Assembly (NCBI GenBank): GCA_029964075.1 | Contig: CM057141.1 | Coordinates: forward strand, 11,408,001 to 11,472,000 | DNA: 64,000 nt | Reading direction: 5' to 3' | DNA from: Patiria pectinifera | Taxonomy: Eukaryota > Echinodermata > Asteroidea > Valvatida > Asterinidae | In this document: positions 21,594 through 33,990 of the stretch, piece after piece | Numbering within the stretch: the stretch's first letter is position 1 | How the letters are laid out: each line of letters begins with the position of its first letter | Notes under the pieces: generated by a model | Databases searched by the model: none | What the model saw: only the letters and a program-made list of their open reading frames with translations | What the model was told of the DNA's origin: nothing | Made by a program: the position numbers and the translations under genes

Positions 21594-22107
21594 ATTTATA
21601 CAACGCCTGAATAAATCCCCGTCCTCTGATTGGTGGATCGTTGATCACATGTCATTGAATTATTCGTACCAACGCACGGTGCGCGCGTGGCGCGCAGTGC
21701 ACTGGAAGTTCTATTGCACTGTGAATAGAACTTCCATTGCACTGTGTCACTGCTGCTGGTGGTTGTGCTGTTTTAAATAGAGATAAATTTAATGATTGTT
21801 CTCAACCTGTTGAACAGTTTATATAAATATGATGAACTTGTCGAACTTTTAAACAGTTTTTAACCTGAATAAATTGGCTATTAAAAGTCAACCAATCGGA
21901 TGACAAGGATTTATTCAGGTGTTGTATAAAACAAATAATGAATGTTTCACGTTCGTGTGATGGAAAGAATAATTTCATTTGGTGACAGATGAAATGTTCC
22001 ATTCCACTCGGCTTTGCCTCGTGTAATGGCACATTTCATCTGTCAACCTCATAAAATTATTCTTACCATTGCACTCACAAACATTCATTATTTGTATACT
22101 AAAGGTC
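21594..22107. mobile_element. Nested foldback/inverted-repeat element
   Basis: An outer inverted repeat pairs 21594-21636 (ATTTATACAACGCCTGAATA) with 21891-21930. Overlapping it, a second foldback runs from 21931-21947 (ACAAATAATGAATGTTT) to its exact complement at 22079-22095, with an inner perfect 14-bp pair, GACAGATGAAATGT (21984-21997) and 22031-22044. The sequence could form long cruciforms. No coding. The boundaries between the two palindromes are not resolved. Confidence 0.55.
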
Positions 22108-24689
22108 AGAACGCATCCATCCAAAACCAACATTTTAAGCAATTTGAGATTTGGGGATATTCTTACATTATTATGATGTCCTCTACACGATCAACCCAAT
22201 TTCAAAACACAAAATTGCATCGTTCGTTAATTAGGCTGATTACACAAAGTGGCAAATGTGCGGCAATTCAGGGTTTTTTTGTTTCGTCACGTACAGTCTC
22301 GTTGATTTTACTTGTGTGCTAACCTTTTATATGGATAACATGTATAATGCGGCTACCAGAATTACAAGCTTTTACTGCAGTTGTGTCATGCTCAAGCGCA
22401 TACTGCATGCAAGCCATGCATTCTGACAGACGAGGTGCGCTCACATTTTGGTATTCCTACCTGAGCGCGACTCGCGCGAGCTTTGCGCTTGATGAGTTTG
22501 TGTCATTAACGGTGCCCACTGTGTCATATGATGTACAGTCCTCCCTGAACTATCATCCAAAATCGACAATCTGTCAATGTAATGGCCAATCCGTTTAAGT
22601 TCCATGAATAACGTTCTCATTGAATATCACAAAACTTCATTCAATGCTTCAGTTCTTTGACTGCATTGACTGCTACGCATCACCAGCCGGCAACCCCCCC
22701 CCCCTTGGAATCAACACCCCAGCTGCCCTTTTTGGAAAATGTTTCATCCTCCACTGTCATGCATTACAAGTATAAGTATTGTACCGAAACTGCATGTTGC
22801 ATGCTTCAAAGTTAAGTGCTGCTCTCTGGAGAATGGTTGAAAGTTGAAGGATTGATCAAAAAGGGAGAAGGGAATGATATGCAGAGCGTTGTAGGACAGA
22901 AGTTTGGATGTGAGCAACAGTAGACAGACTGATGTATGCATGTACAGTTCCTTTGATTATCAATTACACAACATGTTACTCAAGATGCTCCATAGTCAAG
23001 GGCATCAATCGCTTCTCAAAAGTTGGGGGGGGGGGGACATACCTTGATCAGAACTACTGCGAGCGCGAAGCCCTAATGGCCCTAATGGCGTGGGGTTCGG
23101 ATCCCGCTTAAAGGCCCCGAAAAGTTTGGATTCTAGACACTGTGTGGAGCGATCTGAGGCAATTTGTTTTCAGCAAATGATCATTTAAACATCATTTTCG
23201 AGTTTGGAGTCATTGAATCAGCTACTATGAGCTTTCGAATCAAAACGTAGGCTGCAATTTTTAATCGGGGACGAAAAAAGTGAGGGGAACAAACAATATA
23301 TCCCCCCTCCCCCCCCCCTCACATTTCAAAGTGAGTTGAGGGGAAAGAGGACATGTCCCCCCACACACCGATCTACGCCCATGTCTACAGTTGGTACAAT
23401 CATATCTCTCAACAGCTACAAGCCCCAGGTGATATTAAGTTCACTCCCATTTTAAGGGTATTTTTTGCAGACACCCTGGTCGGTTGCCTCAGGCTTCATG
23501 TGTCGGGTAGGCTGGAAAATTACCATCTTACCAATAAAAGCCTATTCCCTCAGGTATCTGCACGTCGACTTATGATGGCAGATCCGCTGTCAATTCAATC
23601 ATAAAAAGAAATTGATTGAAAACAGACATTGTCCCATTTCAACACTATTAAGGGGGAACAGGAACTATTTTTTTCTTGAATTTGTTGTGTACACTTTTTT
23701 CCAATAATTTTATAAGAGTCCAAAATTTAAAATTTTTACTCCACTTTAGTGCTTTAAAAGTTAAAGATTTCTAACTACAATGATAGTTTGCTATGTGTCC
23801 CAACCAAATGGGATACAACGTCATTAGCACAACACAATAGAAAGAATTAGGCCTATAAATTAGAGTCTGCGTTTTAGGTAACAGACCTGCAGTTCATACA
23901 GAGTAAAAAAAACGAAACCCAAATGTCGGGACTATTGTTTTAGTGAAGTTCTTCATGTAGCACTTTGAAAATCTAGGATATGAAAGCCCAATTCATAAGC
24001 TTTCTTTTAGTACAAGAATCACTCAAATACTCATGCACTTTTGAAATTACGGGATTTTAAACACAACAACCGTTTTAAAGTTCTATCCACGGATCACAAA
24101 AAAAGGTGTGCGTTCTTTCAGCAAAACGAAAACAATTCACACACATCCCTATGTGATATGTAAGGACTTGAACAAGTTGAATACAAGTTGCCCCCGATGG
24201 GGCATTCAGTGCTCGTTGCTGCAACAGCATGCAGAGAGTGGTGAGGACCAGCGAACATCGTATAGACATATGTGCAATGTACATCGTGGCGCTGGCACAA
24301 GTACCTCAGCTCAATCTGATATCCAAACTGCGCCGTATCGTTGTGAATGCACGCACGTAAAATATTGGACATACAGTGTAGCATTTTTTCCCACGAAATT
24401 GGACAGATTATCCTTGTTTCGTCACTTTTTTTTCTAGGTAAGAAATTCAAGACATGGTCGACAGCATAACAAAAAATGTTTTTTTCTTCAGTCGGAAATG
24501 AGAACCATAGAAATAAAAAGGGACGCCCTGGGGCCAGCATTTCTTTATTTATTGGATTACGAACATACCATGAAATTTGCCGGGATCCGAAACTGAATTA
24601 AAATAATAATAAAATTTTAAAGGTACTTTTTCGTACACAAACATAACGCTACTAGGCCTACTCAAGTATTGTTGATGTCCCCTAGCTGG

Positions 24690-25250
24690 ACTCCTCCCTA
24701 AACATGGCACACCTGTTCGCCTCTAGTGCCTTGCTACAGCAAAATTTTACCTCAAATGTCAAAGTTAGTGAATTTCATCAAGCTCTAAACATTTCTGTTA
24801 GAAACGAGAAATTTTCTCTGGCGCGATTTTCCAATTTTGTTTTTAAAGTGCGCAGTGAACCCTTTTAAAATTTGCCCAAAGCGAGAAACTGATGTTCCGA
24901 CAAACATGCAGTTGGATAGGCGAGTGGAGATATTTATGATTTATCAGAATCGGTCAACTTTAAAGAATTGTTTTAATTTTCCTTTGGGAATGTCTGAGAT
25001 TTGTTTAAGTGCGCCACATTGGGGAACACTCTGCCAATCTTGTGCTTAATTGGAGACTTAACTGTTTTTGAGTTACAGACTAGAAACTCATGACACACAT
25101 GACACAATTGTTCACAAAGGTAGATTATGGTAACAGTACCAGTATTTCACTGAATGACTTTGAAGCACTTCAACAAAGAGGTTCGGCAACACTGCACAAG
25201 GAAAGTCGGAGGAAGCGTCGAAGTGCCACGCTAGGGGACGCCATATATTT
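24690..25250 (+). repeat. Dispersed repeat, relative of 38735-39600
   Basis: Landmarks shared with 38735-39316 are TTGATGTCCCCTAGC, CCTCTAGTGCC, AAATTTTACCTCAAATGTC, TTTAAGTGCGCCACATTG and, further on, GTACCAGTATTTCACTGAAT and AACAAAGAGGTTCGG. At about 25205 the sequence passes straight through the point where the related copy carries the 239-bp foldback of 39324-39562, so it acts as the paralogous empty site. Duplicate: 53670-54245. Confidence 0.55.
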
Positions 25251-25627
25251 AGCATAATCCATATGTGTAATACGTAGGTGTACATACAATGTACACATGA
25301 AGTGGCATTCCATGATGTCAGACAAAAATAGCCACGCCACTGCCTGCTGGCTCCATTAATGTGTGAACACGGGCTCAGGACTTCTGCGTGCATACAATTG
25401 GGTCGGATGCCAGGGACGTCAGCAATATGGGCTACACTGTGCTTTTTTGACTAAAAAAAAATAGAAAACAAAAAGTAAGTCTTTTTTCTTTGGGGGAAAA
25501 ATTTGATTACAATTTTTTTCCCCAGATATTGTTGGGAACAAAATAACCGAAATTTTCTCATTGTTATTTTTTTGGGCAAATTCAGAGTCAGCGGGTTCCT
25601 AATCTAACAAATAAAAAATGCTGGCCG

Positions 25628-25887
25628 AATGAAACCAAGGATTACTCAAAGCACTAGGCACTGTAGTTTGCTAGTCCGAAGAAACCTGTACGAAGACTAT
25701 GAGAAGAAACTACAGTTTTAGAGGCTGGAGGAAAACCCCAGAAGAATGTTCTGGGGAAAACCCCATTGAATCAGGTAGCGATTGAAAACCCAATCCACAT
25801 TTGGACCAGGGCAGGAATCGAACCCGGGCCATAGAGGTACTGGAAGGCGAGGAACTTGAAGAAACACTGTGCCAACCTGACTCCCAG
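25628..25887 (-). mobile_element. tRNA-derived SINE, copy B
   Basis: Minus strand: GGGAGTCAGGTTGGCACAG (A-box-like TTGGCACAGTG) and GGGTTCGATTCC (B-box), then GGATTGGGTTTTCAATCGC and GGGGTTTTCCTCCAGCC. It is homologous along its length to 10985-11246. Its duplicate at 54664-54934 has the B box interrupted by small insertions. No RNA polymerase III terminator can be assigned. Confidence 0.7.
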
Positions 25888-28269
25888 TGTACTGCTTCGT
25901 TGAATTGCAAATACAGTGCATAATGTGTATCCTCGTCATTTTGCCTGACACTGCCGTAATTTGTAACAACAGAGGGCGTTCAATACATTCAGGCTCTTGA
26001 ACAGCAACCCTTCAAACTGAGGAGCATTCCTTCACATCTCGCCACACCATAAATACACAATTTAAGACTCCTCTGTTGCGTGAACCCATTTGTCGGCACT
26101 GTGCCAAAAATATATAAAAACCTATAGACACCTAGTGGAGGCCCAAATAGCCTCACTATAAATCTTAGCTCCGGGTGCATGGACCACGAAGTACCAGGGC
26201 ACCTGTTCATTGGTAATCATCACCATGCTTTCTATTCCTGGTATTACACGCTGGCTTTATGTCTAGTATATGGTAGGGTAATGCGATAAGCACATGTAAC
26301 ATATGGTACGCATGAGCATCTAGGCTTTGTGAGGATGAACTTGGATATTGCAATCGGCCATACTGAGGGCCAAAATGGATTACGAGATGTTTGCACAGAA
26401 AAAGTGAAAAGGGGAGAGAATCTAGCTTGTTCTAGTGTGTGCTCCAGCATGCGCTCTGGCTCAATGCACCCCTATTCAAAATGATGAGATGCAGAATTGT
26501 TACATCCCTTGAGCTCCTTTCTGTAACCTTAGTTACAGCCGTTTGATACATGAGGCGATGCAAGAGAAAATGATGATTACAATGACTGCGCAAACAATCA
26601 CCATGCATGGCGTGTGAATGTGAAGTGCATTTGACATTGCAAAACAGTCACAGCCAAATTTGCCAGACTGAAATGCATTTAACTGTTGTGAATTGACAAC
26701 ACATTGATGACTGTGTTGACATTGATGCATGTGTTTCATATTCATGTCTGTGTTTACAATGTACATCCATTTCCTGTGTTCACATTCATGCCAAGTTTGA
26801 AACAAGCCTTCACAGATGAAAAGATGTCGTTCCCCAACAATGTACCCCAGAGATATGATAACCGGAATCAATCCACTAACTGATAAATAAAGAAACACCA
26901 GCAGCTTTTTGGGTTGTCTTTCTCTTTACTTTTTCCCTTTAAAGAGACTCAGAAGCTTTAAGGAGACTCAGAAGAAAGTTTATATATGGCCTGAAGACAA
27001 ATTTCAAATATTTAAAACAACATTTTAGCAATTTCACATCTTCTCCAATATATCTTAGCTCCTTAATAAGAAGAACAACAAAATATCAGAAAAAAAACTA
27101 TATTTTTCTGGGGAATATTTGAGGTCAAACAACTAGCAAACTTCGGACAATCTAAGATCTAATAATAAAACATCCATGGTTATTTTGTATAACCTTGTCC
27201 ATCTCAAAAACCCACACATGTATTGTGTAAGAAATTAGTTTGATTGTGCTCAGAAATCCAGGAAGCACAATATTTACAAACACTACCTTTGCTCCTTTGG
27301 AAAAAAAAGTGAACCAGCTGACAATAATTTTGAAAATAATGTCAGAAACAGCATTTTTAAGTTGTTTTGAAGATAACAACAAGTATTGAACATGTTCTAG
27401 TCCATCTGGCCCCACTGTTTACGCTGAGAAAAATAATGGTTGTAGGAATTAAGTACATTATATTTCCCATTTCAGTGGGACAGAAATGTAGCCTTGCTTA
27501 ACCCTGAGCATTAACCCTGGTGGCATTGAGCTTCTGTCTGTCTCTCTGGCTCAACCACTGCAGTGTTCATGCACTTACTACTATGAGACAGAGCCAGTAT
27601 AGGCCCATATATGGACTTATACAGCCAAGTTTCTTTGACAAGTTGAAACACATTGTGGAATGTGAGGGGTTGGGGGGCACATGAGGGCATGGAGGACAAG
27701 TGTTTTCTAGGGAGACATGAAAGCTCTCAAGCCCACACATGTTCGAGTGTTTGAGGTGTTTTTTTTCCGGAGCTGTCAATGTATAAAACATGTCTACTGA
27801 CAAAACAAACCTTTCAATGTCATTCAAGTTAAACCTATGGTCCACTTTGGGGGAAAAAATGTCTTGGAATGTAATCGGTAGAGTACTGAGGTCTTTAAAA
27901 AAAAATTTATTTCAGGTGCTCCAATTAACAAATAAGTGGGCACACGATTGTACCCAAAATAGATCAGTATTGAGTAAGATGAATATTTTCAAACAGCTTT
28001 GTTAATACTTGTGAATCTTTTTAACTTTCTTTTTTTTACACCAGCAAAACATGAATATCAATGTTCAATTCATACACAAATCATATAAAACTTTTGTTGT
28101 TGTTGAGGATAGACCCACGAAATATTTTGATTCATAATTTTGCATAACTTAGAATCATACGACTTAAGCAGGCGAGCTCCCCTTCTCATAGCTGATCACC
28201 TGCTTTATGGGTGATTAACTTGTGAACATTCAACTCTTCAGATCACGCACTCACACAAGTGTGTATTTT
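25888..28269. other. No supported gene inside duplicated block
   Basis: AT-rich sequence with no recognised domain; the same readings are broken by indels in copy 2, which argues against coding. There are scattered imperfect repeats of the CATTCATG/TGTGTTT type near 26700-26790. The 121-aa minus-strand reading at 26533-26898 is not preserved in copy 2. Confidence 0.4.
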
Positions 28270-28720
28270 CCTGCAATCGGGGACCCCCTATTGTCCCTCT
28301 TTTATTTGTGCATTAACTTTCTAGGAAGACCTCCCATATGTTTTGTACACGATCGCCAAATTGGGGACCTCTCGGGAATTGGGGACCCTATTGAATGCAG
28401 AAACAAACTCACACACAGCCCCATCTTTGTAAACACCTTCAATCGTGGACACCCTGTTGTCCCTCTTTTATTTATACCCAATTTTTTTTAGGAAGACCTC
28501 CCATATGTTTTTTACACGATCGCCAAACTGGGGACCTTCAGAGGGACCCTAAAGTCCTCTGTTGTTCAACGTCCCCTTTTGAATGCAGAAACAAACTCAC
28601 ACACACCCCCATCTTTGTAAACACCTTCAATCGTGGATACCCTGTTGTCCCTCTTTTGCGCGTTTATACCCAATTTTTTAGAAAAACGTGCCATATGTTT
28701 TGTACACACACCTCAAAAGT
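28270..28720 (+). repeat. 180-bp satellite, three monomers (copy 1)
   Basis: The TTGTCCCTCTTTT landmark recurs at 28291, 28457 and 28645. Monomers contain TTTGTAAACACCTTCAATCG, TAGGAAGACCTCCCATATG, TTTTGTACACGATCGCC and AATGCAGAAACAAACTCAC. The same array has five monomers in copy 2 (57530-58330), and a single diverged monomer lies at 12115-12260. The CCATATG-TTTTGTACACG part matches the box in the 172-bp satellite. ORFs of 89-143 aa across it are repeat artefacts. Confidence 0.8.
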
Positions 28721-31183
28721 GGACCTTCGGTCAATCGTGCAACCTATATACTGTCCTCTATTGTTCAAAGTCTGCAAATTGAATGTGTGCACATGTGCAC
28801 ATACATACACCTTTTGCGCTTTATAGTATACTGGTCATTATAGTGTCTAGGATTGAGTTGAGTTAAAACTGTATTCCTTCCAAGCAAAATATAGTGTGCA
28901 TCTACATTGTAGTTTGCCTAACATGCACATCAAACTGATATGCCATATGATCTGACCCCGCTCTAAACATGGAGCCATCTCCACTCTGACTCATATTAAC
29001 CCCTGACCTTTGATTATGCGTAAATCATGTCTCGCATCCATGGTTTGACACACAAGGAGTATTCACGCATGTACAAGTACATGTACTGGTGTGCGTGAGA
29101 TCCGTTTACAGCATGAAACCCGTTAACAGCTAGCACCTATAATTTTTTGTATGGATACCGGATAATCACTAATCATTCATTGTTTTATTTAATCATTCAT
29201 CTTTTTATCATTAATTTACATTGGGAAGAAAAAAAAAGGAAAAACATGACAGAATTTGGAGCAAGGGAACTTTAAACTCTGTTTGTGATTGGAAAGTCCA
29301 AAGGCCATGATTCTTACCAGGCCAGGGAAATGGTTATTGCTTCTCATCGGCCGCTGGTCCCTAAAGCTCCAACCATCCATGAATCCCTCGTCACCATCTC
29401 TTAGTTTTTGACATTGCCTTTGGAGTTTGATTCTCGCACACAAAAAAGGGAACAGCTGACCCCAAGCCACTGAAAACAATGATATGCAGCTCGTGTTTTT
29501 TGTTAGGATGCAGAGCGAGAGGTCAGAGATGCAAGGAAAAATGCAAGGAAAAATACAAATATTAAAACAGACAGGGACGAAATATAGAAAGTGTTGCATT
29601 TTTGGCACAGAACTTTGGGTTGGAAATTCGGAAAAGGTGGCAGAAGGAGGTTAGTAATCCACAGAGCCAAGTCCTGTATAACATCTGATATGTCTAGACA
29701 TGCAGATATTTGCAAGCCGCGCGCCAGCCAATCAGAGTCGACTTATCGTGACATCATTTCATTCCTAAATCAGGACTAAATAGTTTGATTGGTCAATTTG
29801 AAAGCAGTGTTTTGTAACCAACCGATACAAGAATAGTGCAATCCCATTCTTAACCAACCTTCTTAATAACAACTAAGCTCTACGTCTCATACCCTGGTGT
29901 AATATTAATCTTCATTTATTTACTGTTTTTCGTAATTTGAGCAATCCATTTCTCCATGTTTGTTTTCCCAACTGTTTTTAATCAACTGTTTTGAGTCAAA
30001 TTTTTTTTTTTTTTTTAAATTTGTTTTATTGTGTACTCACCATTCTTGTCATTACATGCATTATTTTTTAACTCATTATAATTTTTTTCCGGTCTTCTAA
30101 TTATTTTTATTGTAATACATACAGTTTTTACCTCTGTCTGTTTTAAAAATGTTTTCCAATGTAAACCTGCCCACAATTCAGCCTTCGGGCTGCGACGGAG
30201 AGTAAAATAAACCATTTAATAATAAAAATAATAATAATAATACAACAGCCGGGCGCGATATCGCGTAACATGATACAGAGCGCGTGACACATTTTTTTTT
30301 TTATCCATTGTCTATGACGCGCAACGGGTGAAATACCGAAGACCTGATAAAGAAAGCACCCGCTGATTGGTCAAAATCTAGGAGGTCAAGAGGCGGGGTC
30401 TTGGCTTATTCATCAGCTAATCTGTTTATGCATTACATGTAGACTTATCTATTACATAGACTAGATAGAAGGAGGTACGGCAAGGCAAATAATGTATTTT
30501 TTCCCTTTTAATACCTGTCCACTTTGAGATATCTCACTATAGAAATGTATGGACTGTCCCCTCCACTTCCAGAAATATTCTGCAGCCATCGGTTCAAATT
30601 CCAGATTGGAAAATGGCTGGAGTGGGGTATTTACATGCACAGTGTCACATGAACAGTCTTGTTTTGTATGTCATTGGATGATCATCATAATAATCAGAAC
30701 CAGATGATTGACAAATGCAAAGGGCACTGATCCCGACTGGTAAGAACACTCTGATATGGGGCATGGGAAGTGCGCCTGTTCAGCTGTGTGAATGGATGGA
30801 CTTGTTGGAACAATTTGTAAGTTAGCACAGTAGCTGGCAAGCTACTGGCCACTTTCCCATTGTATTCTGCATAGTGTACCACTACAGGTGTACTTTGTCA
30901 CAACTGAATCGGAAGGTGTCGAGTTTGGACCTGATGACAGGTTGCACCTGCAGAAGACAGTACACTGTACTGTTTCCAAGTCTGATGAGAGGTACATGTA
31001 CAAATGTAGTTCACTCAAGCCGGCGGAACAGTTTTGAAATGGGGGCGCCAATACTTAGCACCGCAAGTGCCGGCTGGCCCTTTCAAATTCCTTTGCTTCC
31101 ATGATTTCCCATAAATTCAAACAAAAGTTTCATCGAAAATCGGTGTCCATGATGCATGGCGTCCCTAGGCTCAAAGTCTGTGC
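28721..31183. other. No supported gene inside duplicated block
   Basis: AT-rich sequence with a T16 run near 30001, an (ATA)n tract near 30222-30242 and GCGCGATATCGCG near 30252. ORFs up to 130 aa lack domains and are disrupted in copy 2. Confidence 0.4.
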
Positions 31184-31632
31184 TAGGGGTGTATACGGGT
31201 AGTACAGGAACTGGGTACCCTATTGAAAAAAAATACGGGTACCGTTAAAGGAACCCGAGCCAAACATGCAAATCTGGGAAGTTGCTACTCAGATTGTTCA
31301 TTTCATAAAGGTCCGCATGATAATACTACCACATCTGTGCGGCAATAATGTTTAGATAGGTTGTATACAGTGAGCTCTTTAGCTACGGTATGTGGTGAAA
31401 ACTGCAACTTTTGCAGGCAGCATAAAACGTGAAATTGGTTTTGGTTTTCCATGTATCTTGTTTTTCATTTTGAAATTTTCCCACTGACATTCGAAACATT
31501 ACTTTTTCCTTGACTGAGAAGTTACTTAGTAATTTGCAAAATTGGTTACGGGTACTCGATTCCATAATCTGGAACCGGTTTCTGGCATTAACGGTCGGGT
31601 ACTCGGGTACCCGATTCCGATGCACAGCCCTA
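31184..31632. mobile_element. hAT-like MITE with 8-bp target-site duplication (copy 1)
   Basis: The left end is TAGGGGTGTATACGGGTA, with GGGTACCC following; the right end read inward is TAGGGCTGTGCATCGGAATC, then GGGTACCCGAG. Flanks GTCTGTGC (31176-31183) and GTCTGTGT (31633-31640) match at 7 of 8, the size expected of a hAT insertion. Its counterpart in copy 2 is 61157-61612 with the same flanks, so insertion preceded the duplication. No transposase. Confidence 0.7.
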
Positions 31633-32888
31633 GTCTGTGTGGCTGTGTAACTCGCACTAAACCAATAGAATTGCTTGTTGGGCACAGACAGGGGATAATT
31701 CACGCTGCTTGTACACACGTATGTACGGACGTACGTACGGAGGAACTTGAGACACACGGACCAGACTTTTTGGACTGCGTTGCAATGACGATTACGTGAC
31801 GAAGGACCCAATTCAAGCGGTCCCGGTACAACGTATGTATTTTTAAAATACATGCAAACTTTTCTTTCGGATAATACCAGAAAGAAAACAAATCAGTTGC
31901 TGATAAATGCCAATAACCTGTTCTGGTGGACAGCGATTGTGACCAATTTTGATCGGAAGTCGATATCATAATATTCTTTTACCCCAAATAATCAATAAAA
32001 TTTTGTGGGGTCGCATTTTATCTCTTTCAAAAATAGGGTCGGTTGGGTGACCCGAACCAAAGGTTGTTTGGCCTTATGAATACTGTGCTAAACTCTACTA
32101 TAAGCAATGCAAGCCAGGCCAAACTGGTAGCTCTATAAAAGCCCATACAATTGTATTGGGTTAGATACTGGTTATTAAAATGTATTACATGTATTGAGTT
32201 CTACCAGTTATTACAATGTATTTGTTATTGAGGTTCTTGGTCAGCTACAGTGTAGGCCCACCTACAATTATCAGCTAGTTTGAAGCTTTTCCCACAATCA
32301 AAACCTCAGAGAAAGATGCTAAAACCTTTCTTGTGTCTGCATGGTTGTGTCTGTGGGTGTGTTTGTTTTATGGCACACTGAAATCTGTGTAGGCCCTCAA
32401 ATTGTTCGTAGGCTCTCAAATTTTTTGTAGGCCCTGAATTTTTTGTAGACCCTGAGCTTTTTGTAGGCATTAGGCACAGTAGGATAATCATGCCCTGTTT
32501 GAACCAGAAACCTTTGGCATGGCACCAGCACTCTACCAAGACCGAAATTCAGCCATATGTTAGAGATTTCCAATTTGACCCATGTTATCGGTTCGGTCAT
32601 TAATAGCAGGGATCCTACCCAGGTCACATCATGCAACATTAGTGGGAACTAGCTTCAGACATGAGACACGTTTAACTCAAACCAGTCTTCCTTTGATGTA
32701 GTGGCCTCGATCAATTAGAGGACTCTTGTCAGAATTAATAAGGTCTGCATGGCATAATGGATGCTTTAGGGGAGAGCTTATTACCAAATGCCCTACACAA
32801 TGTGGATTGAACATCATGATCATTTCTAGATGCAAAATGTCATGGCTTATAGTTTGGATGGATGTACATGTAGTGACTAATCATGTCA

Positions 32889-33140
32889 CCGTTTTGACAA
32901 AGCGACGAATCAGTGCACACAGCTGCAAAACCGAGTTTTGAGAAAAATCACATTTTCAAGTGCATTTCTACCCCAGAATCAAAAAATATATAACTGATGC
33001 GATAGCCCAGTTGTTAAATAGTTTTCGTAAACTCATGTTGAATTAGGAGATATTACATGTAATTACTAAAGATATTCGTCACTTTGTCAAAATGGAAATT
33101 CTACTTCGTCACAAAAATGTAGCATAACGTTTGTACACAG
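32889..33140. repeat. Inverted-repeat-bounded segment, inverted relative to copy 2
   Basis: The 22-bp repeats at 32889-32910 (CCGTTTTGACAAAGCGACGA, then AT) and 33074-33095 (its complement, 20 of 22 matching) face each other. The stretch 32925-33140 is present in copy 2 (62931-63151) in reverse complement, for example TGAGAAAAATCACATTTTC here against GAAAATGTGATTTTCTCA there. Flanking sequence on both sides keeps the same orientation in the two copies. Confidence 0.75.
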
Positions 33141-33635
33141 CGTATATCACATTTATAAATTTCCGAACACAGATTCGTCACTTCATCAAAACGCAAATCG
33201 TGGAGGCTACATAAATCTAACTATAGCACACGTGCAAAATCAGTGAGACTAAGTAACCGTGAAAAGAGATTGGTCACTTCGTCAAAACGAAAAACTGAGT
33301 GTGTATCACTTTCATTACTTTGTGTAATTAGCTTACTTAACGAACGATGGATTTTGTGTCTTGAAATTATAGGGAATCATGTAAAACTAGAGGACATCGT
33401 AAAATGTTAAAACATCCAAAAAATCTCAGATTGCTTACAATCTCGGTTTTGGACGTAATCGTCACTTTGTCAAAATAGTGACGATGTATTTAAATTAAAA
33501 GTACTTCTGATTATATTTATCGGGCTTCCAAGTAGTCAAAACAAATCAGTGTGTTGCATACTTTCAGAAAGGTGCCTAGATGACAATGCAATATTTTTAA
33601 ATTATTGCATAGGCATCCGGGCATTCATAGTATCA

Positions 33636-33880
33636 ACGCCCATTCACTGGTTCCCGTTCAAGCAAGAGCGTAGACTCTCATAGTTGTCAACCAGCCAAGA
33701 GAGCGTAGCAGCCACGTGTATACTGTTTACAACAAAAATGGCAGCATTTCATGAAATCAACGCGCCTTTCACCAGTTCCCACGCACTTAAGAGCGTAGAC
33801 TCTCATATACAGTTGTCAACTGGTCAAAAGAGCGTACATGTAGCAGCAGCATGCACTGTTTACAACAAAAATGGCAGCTT
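33636..33880 (+). repeat. Tandem duplication of a ~122-bp unit ending in ACAAAAATGGCAGC
   Basis: The order CAACGCCCATTCACTGGTTCC, AGAGCGTAGACTCTCATA, GTTGTCAACCAGCCAA, ACTGTTTACAACAAAAATGG occurs twice (33636-33757 and 33758-33880) with substitutions and is also found in copy 2 (63648-63900). The conserved AAAATGGC end resembles a start-codon context or a YY1-type core element, but this is inference. Confidence 0.6.
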
Positions 33881-33990
33881 CCATCGGGCGCGAGATTCGC
33901 TTCCATAAGCGAAGAAGAATTCAACAAAATTTAGATGCCAAAAGTACCTTGAAAGCAACAAAGAAGGCAGTAAATATTCTGCGGGCATAA
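33871..33990 (+). CDS. Possible 39-codon ORF or first coding exon; product unknown
   Basis: ATG at 33871 lies in a favourable context (ACAAAAATGGCAGC). The reading begins MAASIGREIRFHKRRRIQQN, continues with a lysine-rich segment including LDAKSTLKATKK, and stops at 33988-33990. A GTAAAT in the last part (33970-33975) could serve as a weak donor, so this might be a first exon. It follows the second unit of the 122-bp duplication. The copy-2 counterpart (63888 onward) has extra bases that break the frame. It is too short to assign to any family and may be chance. Confidence 0.25.
   Translation: MAASIGREIRFHKRRRIQQNLDAKSTLKATKKAVNILRA

Larger units (their letters stand above)
22367..33978 (+). 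repeat. Duplicated block, copy 1 (11.6 kb)
   Basis: From AAGCTTTTACTGCAG at 22367 to GGCAGTAAATATT at 33978 the sequence aligns collinearly and in the same orientation with 50979-64000; the homology in copy 2 runs off the window. Copy 1 is shorter (11,612 against 13,022 bp). Differences include a ~447-bp insertion, a ~210-bp segment and two extra satellite monomers in copy 2, one small inversion, and many 1-5 base indels. I see no gene that needs two copies. Compared with copy 2 it retains long G/C runs and reads more regularly. Confidence 0.9.

Noticed and set aside
28222..28826. 89- and 143-aa ORFs rich in GRPPICF and FVNTFNRG motifs
   Set aside because: Repeated motifs come from the 180-bp satellite monomers, and the frames break in copy 2.
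31720..31741. GTACGGACGTACGTACGG as a binding site or attachment site
   Set aside because: A short self-complementary run of a kind common throughout this sequence; no context supports a specific function.
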